From an uncultured Oscillochloris sp. (GTDB lineage: Bacteria; Chloroflexota; Chloroflexia; Chloroflexales; Chloroflexaceae): a stretch of 8,185 nt of DNA. The notes beneath the pieces are model-generated. The model did not search any database, had not been told where the DNA came from, and saw only the letters and a program-made list of their open reading frames with translations. The stretch lies in NCBI GenBank assembly GCA_903877345.1, contig CAIRDL010001028.1, positions 1 to 8,185 on the forward strand, read 5' to 3'. Numbering within the stretch: position 1 is the stretch's first letter; every line of letters starts with the position of its first letter. Position numbers and translations under genes: made by a program. Shown one piece after another: positions 1 through 4,517 of this stretch.

Positions 1-104
1 AACGGACGCTGGCTAAGCTTGTCGAAGCCAGCCCTCAACGGACGCTGGCTGAGCTTGTCGAAGCCAGCCCTCAACGGACGCTGGCTAAGCTTGTCGAAGC
101 CAGC
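1..104. repeat. Three tandem copies of a 36-bp hairpin repeat
   Basis: Units start at 1, 37 and 73. The first two are 36 bp and the third is a 32-bp core that runs on into a longer element. Each begins AACGGACGCTGGCT, and each can fold: GCTGGCT pairs with AGCCAGC around an 11-nt centre. The copies differ only at the fifteenth base (A, G, A). The same core, in either orientation, recurs at 2174-2192 and 7995-8045. There are no unique spacers, so this is a tandem REP-like array and not a CRISPR. Because the array starts at base 1, it may extend out of the window. Confidence 0.9.
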
Positions 105-136
105 ATGGATACCTGAAGACTTCGTTGCCAGACTAC
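73..136 (+). repeat. 64-bp repeat, copy 1 (inverted copy at 7963-8026)
   Basis: The element consists of the hairpin core (73-104) plus a 32-bp tail that ends in the box CTTCGTTGCCAGACTAC. Base-by-base comparison with the reverse complement of 7963-8026 gives 60 of 64 identical positions and no gap. The tail end faces the 3' end of the fmdB-like gene, which lies about 150 bp away. No transposase is linked to it. Confidence 0.9.
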
Positions 137-164
137 TAAATGACCTAACACGCCTGTATGCTTA

Positions 165-206
165 GGTGGCGGGTGGCAGGTGTCAGGTGTCAGGTGGCGG
201 GTTGGG
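165..206. repeat. Heptamer array, GGTGTCA type
   Basis: Six consecutive 7-bp units all begin GGT: GGTGGCG, GGTGGCA, GGTGTCA, GGTGTCA, GGTGGCG, GGTTGGG. The phase is exact across 42 bp. The array resembles the heptanucleotide short tandem repeats (STRR) known from cyanobacteria and other repeat-rich bacteria. It is related to the array at 6657-6684, which reads GGTTTCA on the opposite strand. Confidence 0.85.
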
Positions 207-260
207 CGCATTAGGCACCCGTGCGCCAGCCAAGACGGTAAAGTAGCCAGGAACCTTGTC

Positions 261-281
261 TACAATCTACAATCTACAATC
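261..281. repeat. Heptamer array, TACAATC x3
   Basis: Three perfect in-phase copies of TACAATC end 3 bp from the stop codon of the minus-strand zinc-ribbon gene. The same heptamer, inverted and also in three copies, lies 4 bp upstream of the phosphorylase start at 2019-2039, so the two-gene unit is bracketed by inverted copies. Confidence 0.92.
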
Positions 282-284
282 CAC

Positions 285-695
285 TCAGCCCCACCCCAAA
301 TCGTCAGGACGAGCCTTACGCTTCGTAGGCGCGGGGTTATCGCCCGCCTCATCGTCTGCTTCGTCCTCCTCCTCACCAAGCTCCTCCTCAAGCATCTGCT
401 CCACCATCGAATCCCAATCTTCCCCCGCCTCCTCACCCAACTCTTTGCCAAGTTTTTTGGCCCAACGCGCAATCGAGCGCGGGTCACTCTCATCAAGACC
501 CGCCAACGCTGAAGGATCGGCCAACGCTTCGATGCGCGACTCTTCCGATTTGAGCGTGGCGAACCGTGAGACAGCGCGGCGCACCTGCGTATTGCCACAG
601 CGCGGGCACACCAAATCCGGCGGATCATTGAAACCGCGTACCAACTTCTGGAATTGTCCGTAACAGGCGGAGCAAAGGTATTCGTAGATAGGCAT
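285..695 (-). CDS. FmdB-family zinc-ribbon protein
   Basis: This 136-residue protein opens with MPIYEYLC, the hallmark of the FmdB putative regulatory zinc-ribbon family. It has two CxxC knuckles, Cys8/Cys11 and Cys30/Cys33 (in CPRCG), expected to bind one zinc ion. After the ribbon the protein is longer than most family members. A charged region is followed by a strongly acidic stretch at about residues 95-120 and a basic, probably disordered C-terminus. There is no signal peptide or membrane segment, so it should be cytosolic. The start is the ATG at 693-695, placed 2 bp after the upstream phosphorylase stop, so translation is likely coupled; no strong Shine-Dalgarno is seen. The family's molecular role is poorly defined (it was named from a formamidase operon), so DNA binding or regulation should not be assumed. 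The family call is secure; the function is open. Confidence 0.9.
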   Translation of the reverse strand: MPIYEYLCSACYGQFQKLVRGFNDPPDLVCPRCGNTQVRRAVSRFATLKSEESRIEALADPSALAGLDESDPRSIARWAKKLGKELGEEAGEDWDSMVEQMLEEELGEEEDEADDEAGDNPAPTKRKARPDDLGWG

Positions 696-697
696 CT

Positions 698-2014
698 TCA
701 GCTCACAATCTCTTCAACAAGCGGTGGAGGGGTCACAGAGGTTGGGCCAATGGTGTAGGCGGCTAAGAGACGCGGGGTTACGCCCTCAGCCTCAGCGCGA
801 GTCGCGGCGTGGATGGTCAAAAAGGGCTGCCCACGGGCGAGTTGGTCGCCCACCTTGGCTTGCAACGTCAGGCCCACAGCGGGGTCAAGCAGTTCGTCTT
901 TGCGTGAACGCCCGCCGCCGAGGGTGTTGACGACCAAGCCAAGGGCCATGCCGTCAATCGCAGTGACGTAGCCCGCCTGTGGTGCGGGGAGCACGATTTG
1001 CACGGGCGCAGTCGGCAGTAAGTCGGGGGTATCAATCACAGCGACATCGCCACCTTGGGCGGCGACCATTTGGCGAAACTTGGCCCAGGCGGCACCGCTG
1101 GCCCGCACTTGCTGCAACAACTGCCGGGCCGCCTCCTCATCAGCGCAGAACTGCGCCAAACAAAGGAGTTGGCTACCCAAGGTCAGGCAAAGTTCCACCA
1201 GATCGGGCGGGCCACCCCCGCGCAACGCCTCAAGGGCCTCGCGTACCTCAAGGGCGTTGCCAATCGTAGACCCAAGGGGTTGGTGCATTGAACTAAGCAC
1301 CGCAGTGATGCGCCGCCCGGCGCGAGTGCCAATCGCCACCATCGCCTGCGCCAAGTGGCGGGCGTCGGCGAGGGTGTGCATAAACGCGCCGCTGCCATAC
1401 TTCACATCGAGGACGATGCAATCGGCCCCGGCGGCGAGTTTCTTGCTCATCACACTGGCAGCAATGAGGGGAATCGACTCGACCGTGGCGGTGACATCGC
1501 GGAGGGCGTAGAGCTTCTTGTCGGCAGGGGCGAGATCGTTGCTCTGGGCAGACACCACCAAGCCGACTTCGCGCACCAAACGGCGGAACGTTGCCGTGTC
1601 GAGGGTTGCACTGAAACCGGGGATGCTTTCGAGCTTATCCACTGTGCCGCCGCTAAAGCCGAGACTGCGCCCGCTCATCTTCGCAACGGGCAGACCAGCG
1701 GCGGCAACCAGCGGTGCTAACAGCAGGGTCGTCTTGTCGCCAACGCCGCCGGTAGAATGCTTATCGGCGGTGATCGGCGCAAGGTCGTGCAGATCAAGCA
1801 TGGTGCCACTGTGGGCCATCGCAAGGGTCAGATCCGTCGTCTCGCGGTCGTCCATGCCGCGCAAAAGCACCGCCATCGCCCAGGCGCTCATCTGGTAATC
1901 AGGGATCGCGCCCGCCGTGTACTGCCGGATCAGCCACTCAAGCTCATCGCTAGTGAGTGCATGACCATCGCGCTTCTTGGCGATAAGGTCTACCATAAAC
2001 ATCGGGCGTTCCAT
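698..2014 (-). CDS. pdp: Pyrimidine-nucleoside / thymidine phosphorylase
   Basis: The enzyme reversibly cleaves thymidine, deoxyuridine or uridine with phosphate, giving the free base and (deoxy)ribose 1-phosphate in pyrimidine salvage. The 438-residue length fits the family. Visible landmarks are VDLIAKKRDG near the N-terminus; the phosphate-binding loop DKHSTGGVGDKTT (residues 84-96); the family signature SGRSLGFSGGTVDKLE (114-129); and the pyrimidine-contacting Arg172, Ser187 and Lys191 (LRD and SVMSKK context). The signature has Ser where Gly or Ala is usual at its fourth position. The N-terminus looks more like Gram-positive Pdp than E. coli DeoA, but substrate range cannot be read from sequence, so deoA is an alternative name. 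Start choice is uncertain: ATGs at 2014, 2002 and 1996 are in frame, none has a strong Shine-Dalgarno, and MFMVDL (2002) best matches homologues as I recall them. It probably heads a unit with the zinc-ribbon gene. Confidence 0.95.
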   Translation of the reverse strand: MERPMFMVDLIAKKRDGHALTSDELEWLIRQYTAGAIPDYQMSAWAMAVLLRGMDDRETTDLTLAMAHSGTMLDLHDLAPITADKHSTGGVGDKTTLLLAPLVAAAGLPVAKMSGRSLGFSGGTVDKLESIPGFSATLDTATFRRLVREVGLVVSAQSNDLAPADKKLYALRDVTATVESIPLIAASVMSKKLAAGADCIVLDVKYGSGAFMHTLADARHLAQAMVAIGTRAGRRITAVLSSMHQPLGSTIGNALEVREALEALRGGGPPDLVELCLTLGSQLLCLAQFCADEEAARQLLQQVRASGAAWAKFRQMVAAQGGDVAVIDTPDLLPTAPVQIVLPAPQAGYVTAIDGMALGLVVNTLGGGRSRKDELLDPAVGLTLQAKVGDQLARGQPFLTIHAATRAEAEGVTPRLLAAYTIGPTSVTPPPLVEEIVS

Positions 2015-2018
2015 TTCA

Positions 2019-2039
2019 GATTGTAGATTGTAGATTGTA
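2019..2039. repeat. Heptamer array, GATTGTA x3 (inverse of TACAATC)
   Basis: Three perfect in-phase GATTGTA units run from 4 bp upstream of the phosphorylase start to the left edge of the 88-bp foldback element. After that element the sequence resumes with a related TATAGATTGTC, so the element appears to have inserted into or at the edge of a heptamer tract. Confidence 0.9.
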
Positions 2040-2063
2040 TAGCAATCCTCTTGGAACCGTGAA
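2036..2063 (-). promoter_or_regulatory. Candidate promoter of the phosphorylase gene
   Basis: Read on the minus strand, TTCACG (2063-2058, 4 of 6 to the -35 consensus) is followed by 16 nt and then TATACA (2041-2036) with an upstream TGC extended -10. The -35 and most of the spacer lie inside the foldback element and the -10 straddles its edge. Transcription would start near 2029, about 15 nt before the first ATG. This is a motif match only. Confidence 0.4.
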
Positions 2064-2129
2064 GGGGAGTCAAGGCTTCAGCCGGCTAAAGCCTTGACTC
2101 CCCTTCACGACCCGGATGGGACTGCTATA
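2038..2129. mobile_element. TA-flanked 88-bp foldback (MITE-like) element
   Basis: The two halves are reverse complements about a centre at 2083/2084. A perfect 21-bp stem (2058-2078 with 2089-2109) surrounds an AGCCGGCT core. A 9-bp unpaired zone separates it from terminal repeats that begin TAGCA. The element at 2040-2127 is flanked on both sides by TA, as expected from TA target duplication by IS630/Tc1-type transposases. No coding capacity is present, so mobility would need a transposase elsewhere. Both ends also resemble outward-facing promoters: the right end reads TTCACG, 16 nt, TATAGT on the plus strand. Confidence 0.75.
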
Positions 2130-2173
2130 GTATAGATTGTCAAGCATGGCATGCCGATGCACGCTGTCCTGCG

Positions 2174-2230
2174 GGCTTCGACAAGCTCAGCCAACGCTTG
2201 TGCAAGCAACCTTCGTTGCCGGACTACTTA
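2174..2230 (+). repeat. Hairpin repeat ending at the nnr stop codon
   Basis: The core GGCTTCGACAAGCTCAGCC (2174-2192) is followed by a 38-bp tail (2193-2230). The tail matches 8046-8083 at 32 of 38 positions. Its last part, CTTCGTTGCCGGACTACT, is the end box shared with 73-136 and 7963-8026. The final TTA of the tail is the complement of the nnr TAA stop codon, so the repeat touches the coding region exactly. Confidence 0.85.
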
Positions 2231-3853
2231 GACTCCCAAGCGCAGCGCCTTAATGACACGAGGCAGCGCGGGCAGCAAATCACTGGCAAGGGTACCGGCG
2301 TCGCCCAATGCATCACGCACCTGCGCCCCGGCAGCCGCGTGGAGGTAAACGCCGAGCGCCGCCGCCGCGAAGAGATCACAACCCTGGGCAAGCAAGCCCC
2401 CGATGATGCCGGCCAGCACATCGCCGGTGCCCGCCGTGGCAAGCGCGGGATTAGCGCAGTCGTGAACGAGCGTGCGCCCGTCGGGATGCGCGATGATGGT
2501 GGTTGCACCCTTCAACACAACCACTTGGCCCCATGTTTGCGCGGCCTTGACCGTAACCGCTACCAGGTCGCCCGCCAGTTCCTCAACCTTGAGCAAGCGG
2601 CGCATTTCGCCAAGATGGGGCGTAAAGATCAAGCGGCCCTGCGGCAAATGTTCGGGCCAGTCTTCAATGGTCGCGAGCAGGTTGAGACCGTCGGCGTCAA
2701 GCACCGTGAAGGGCAGATCAGGCACCGCAGCGCTGGCGTGACTCTCGGCATCGGTGCCGCCCAGAAGGAAACCGACGCGAGCGCGGGACTTAGGCTTATC
2801 CAGACCAAACATACGCTGAATGAAGACTTGCGTTGCCTCGCCTTGGCCCAAACCGGGGCCAAGTACCAAGGCGGTGTAATCCGCTAAGACTTTCGCCAAC
2901 TCTTCCAAAGCATTCGGGCCAACCGCGCCCCAATCGCCTTCGGGCACTGGCAACACCGTGGCTTCAGGCAGACGGCCCGCAACGCCGAGCACCGTACGCC
3001 CGCCCGCCAAAGTCACGAGGCCAGCACCGACACGGGCGGCCCCCGCACAGGTTAAGTAAGCAGCGCCGGGGTAATGCAGTGAACCCGCGACCACCAGCAC
3101 TTTGCCGAAGCGCCCTTTGTGGGCGTCAGCGGGGCGGGCAGGCAACAGACGGCGGGCATAGTCAGGGGTTAGTAAATCGCTCATAATGGTAGTCTCCAAA
3201 GTTTCGTTTGCCAGCCCAAGCTCGGCCAAGGCGATGCGCCCCACATAGGTGCGACCTGGGTAAAAGAACAGGCCGCGTTTCGGCAGCCCCGTCGCCACCG
3301 TCAGATCGGCCCGCACCGCAATGCCCATGACGGCCCCATTATCGGCATTGACGCCGGTGGGCAGATCAATGGCGAGCACCGGGCCGTGTGTGCCTTGGGC
3401 GCGATTGAGCACCGTCACAAGCGCGGCCAGATCATCAGCGACAGGGCGCGTGAGGCCCATGCCGAGGAAGGCGTCAAGCATGAGGTCGGCGGCCTGCACG
3501 AGCGTGGTGAGCGTCATGCCGTCGGGATCAGTCGCGGCGTCGTATTCGCGCAGCGTACGGCGGCGACAGCGCTGCCAATTCGCGTCGGCGTCGGCCCCTT
3601 GGCGGCGCCAGAAATAAAGCGTGACGTTGGCTCCGGCATCGTGGAGGTGACGGGCAGCGACGAGGCCATCACCGCCATTGTTTCCCGGCCCCACCAAAAC
3701 GAGCACATGGCGCCCATTGGGGAGACCGAGGAGCCGCAGGGCTTCTTGGGCGACGCCCCAACCTGCCTGCTCCATCAGCGCTTCCCACGTAGCCCCGGCA
3801 GTCACGGCAGCTTGTTCAAGGGCGCGCATCTGCGCGGTGGTGACAATCTTCAT
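2228..3853 (-). CDS. nnr: Bifunctional NAD(P)H-hydrate epimerase / ADP-dependent dehydratase
   Basis: This 541-residue fusion repairs hydrated NADH and NADPH (NADHX, NADPHX). The N-terminal YjeF-N domain (about residues 1-220) interconverts the R and S epimers and shows GPGNNGGDG (55-63), LDAFLGMG (126-133) and DLPTGVNADNG (163-173). The C-terminal ribokinase-like domain (about 230-541) dehydrates the S form using ADP and shows KGRFGKVLVVAG (246-257), LGPGLG (331-336), DADGLN (386-391), TPHLGEM (411-417) and AGTGD (474-478) with the catalytic Asp478. All key motifs of both halves are present. I start at ATG 3853; a TTG four codons upstream is possible but has no better ribosome site. A segment at about 350-380 before DADGLN appears longer than in typical homologues. 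The gene is divergent from the kinase gene and 213 bp upstream of the phosphorylase. Its stop codon overlaps a repeat. Confidence 0.96.
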   Translation of the reverse strand: MKIVTTAQMRALEQAAVTAGATWEALMEQAGWGVAQEALRLLGLPNGRHVLVLVGPGNNGGDGLVAARHLHDAGANVTLYFWRRQGADADANWQRCRRRTLREYDAATDPDGMTLTTLVQAADLMLDAFLGMGLTRPVADDLAALVTVLNRAQGTHGPVLAIDLPTGVNADNGAVMGIAVRADLTVATGLPKRGLFFYPGRTYVGRIALAELGLANETLETTIMSDLLTPDYARRLLPARPADAHKGRFGKVLVVAGSLHYPGAAYLTCAGAARVGAGLVTLAGGRTVLGVAGRLPEATVLPVPEGDWGAVGPNALEELAKVLADYTALVLGPGLGQGEATQVFIQRMFGLDKPKSRARVGFLLGGTDAESHASAAVPDLPFTVLDADGLNLLATIEDWPEHLPQGRLIFTPHLGEMRRLLKVEELAGDLVAVTVKAAQTWGQVVVLKGATTIIAHPDGRTLVHDCANPALATAGTGDVLAGIIGGLLAQGCDLFAAAALGVYLHAAAGAQVRDALGDAGTLASDLLPALPRVIKALRLGV

Positions 3854-3874
3854 GGTCTTGCTCAAAGTCGGTTC

Positions 3875-3891
3875 GTCCCGCGTGCAGGGAC
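3875..3891. other. Small hairpin in the nnr 5' leader
   Basis: GTCCC (3875-3879) pairs with GGGAC (3887-3891) around a 7-nt loop. It lies between the candidate nnr promoter and the start codon, so it would sit in the leader RNA. Nothing here matches a riboswitch that I recognise. Confidence 0.4.
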
Positions 3892-3924
3892 TTCGACCAT
3901 CTGTAGATGCGCGGTGGGCGGCCT

Positions 3925-3933
3925 ATTGTAGCA
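3925..3933 (-). promoter_or_regulatory. Candidate extended -10 promoter for nnr
   Basis: On the minus strand the sequence reads TGCTACAAT: an extended -10 (TGn) followed by TACAAT, 5 of 6 to consensus. The -35 region is poor (TACAGG at 17 nt), as is common with extended -10 sites. Transcription would begin near 3918 and give a leader of about 65 nt. Confidence 0.45.
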
Positions 3934-4025
3934 GGAAACCGTTAGCCCTGTACTACGCACGTCAAGACTTACTTTTGCCCGTCAGCAGGCCAAACTGACT
4001 ATGCCCCGTGCGCCTAATGCATCTG

Positions 4026-4075
4026 AGCACGGTAGCGGCCCGCTCAGTTTGCTAGGCGGGCCGTTGCTTCGTGCT
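4026..4075. other. Strong 22-bp hairpin with a 4-nt loop
   Basis: AGCACG (4026-4031) pairs with CGTGCT (4070-4075). After a 2-nt bulge, 4032-4047 pairs with 4052-4067, centred on CGGCCCGC with GCGGGCCG, with three G-T wobbles and one C-A mismatch. The loop is TTTG. No T-tract follows on either strand, so a classical Rho-independent terminator is unlikely. It lies upstream of both divergent genes. It could be a repeat copy, a structured RNA or a remnant element. Confidence 0.65.
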
Positions 4076-4098
4076 AAGGCATGTTTCAAATCAGTTTT

Positions 4099-4233
4099 AG
4101 GGAAGCGGAAAAATTAAAACGTCTCGTCACCACTTGACCCGTGCTGCGTGATCCGTGACGAGGCCGTGCCGTGACCGATCACGGATCACGCAGCACGGGT
4201 CACGACGGAACAATTGAAAAGATCCGCTTCCCT
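4099..4233. repeat. 135-bp foldback with a 24-bp core stem built from heptamers
   Basis: Outer arms AGGGAAGCGGA (4099-4109) and TCCGCTTCCCT (4223-4233) are perfect inverted repeats. Inside, a perfect 24-bp stem pairs 4135-4158 with 4179-4202. The right arm is four in-phase heptamers (GATCACG, GATCACG, CAGCACG, GGTCACG at 4177-4204) and the left arm holds their complements (CGTGCTG, CGTGATC, CGTGACG at 4140-4160). A competing pairing exists: CTCGTCAC (4123-4130) with GTGACGAG (4155-4162). No coding capacity and no clear target duplication is seen. Confidence 0.8.
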
Positions 4234-4416
4234 TACAGCTTGGCGATTCGTAGACGCGGCTTCTAGCCACGCTAGTGCGTGAACCCCGTGGCACGTTCAG
4301 GGCCGTTGCTGGCGACGGGGGCCGGTGGTCGAACGCGGGCCGGTTCTGGCATGCCCACACGCAGGCGTGGACACCCCATATGCGCTGCTCTGCCCCTCCT
4401 GCCATTGCGTCAAAGC

Positions 4417-4437
4417 TACAATCTGCAATCTGTAACG
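4417..4437. repeat. Degenerate TACAATC heptamer tract
   Basis: TACAATC, TGCAATC and TGTAACG follow in 7-bp phase. It is the same family as 261-281 and 2019-2039, here about 80 bp upstream of the kinase start. Its presence supports reading this stretch as intergenic and not as an N-terminal extension of the kinase. Confidence 0.7.
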
Positions 4438-4517
4438 CGCATCCTTCGCCCCTACGATGGCGTGCAAAGATCGGGTACACTTGGACACGCAACGCCCTTG
4501 TGCCCGAGGAGACCGTT

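Larger units (their letters stand above)
3854..4517. other. Divergent intergenic region without a supported gene
   Basis: This 664-bp region lies between the divergent starts of nnr and the kinase gene. It holds a candidate nnr promoter, a structured hairpin at 4026-4075, a large foldback at 4099-4233 and a degenerate heptamer tract at 4417-4437. Open frames exist here on both strands, but they run through the repeats and show no protein family. I found no convincing promoter for the kinase gene; TACACT at 4476-4481 is a weak -10 candidate with a poor -35. Confidence 0.7.

Noticed and set aside
1..104. 36-bp direct repeats as a CRISPR array
   Set aside because: Units abut each other with only a constant CCTC between the cores; there are no unique spacers and no cas genes nearby.
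2114..2152. Minus-strand TTGACA near 2144 as the phosphorylase promoter
   Set aside because: TATACT lies only 3 nt downstream of it, and no -10-like hexamer lies at 16-18 nt.
2198..2887. Plus-strand open frame of 229 codons opposite nnr
   Set aside because: nnr has all motifs of both domains on the other strand; this frame starts within a repeat and has no family features.
4026..4075. tRNA or Rho-independent terminator
   Set aside because: There is one long stem and no cloverleaf arms or CCA context, and no T-tract follows on either strand.
4275..4517. N-terminal extension of the kinase to the GTG at 4275
   Set aside because: The added 81 residues look non-protein-like and cross a heptamer tract, whereas ATG 4518 has GAGGAG at proper spacing and begins at the zinc ribbon.
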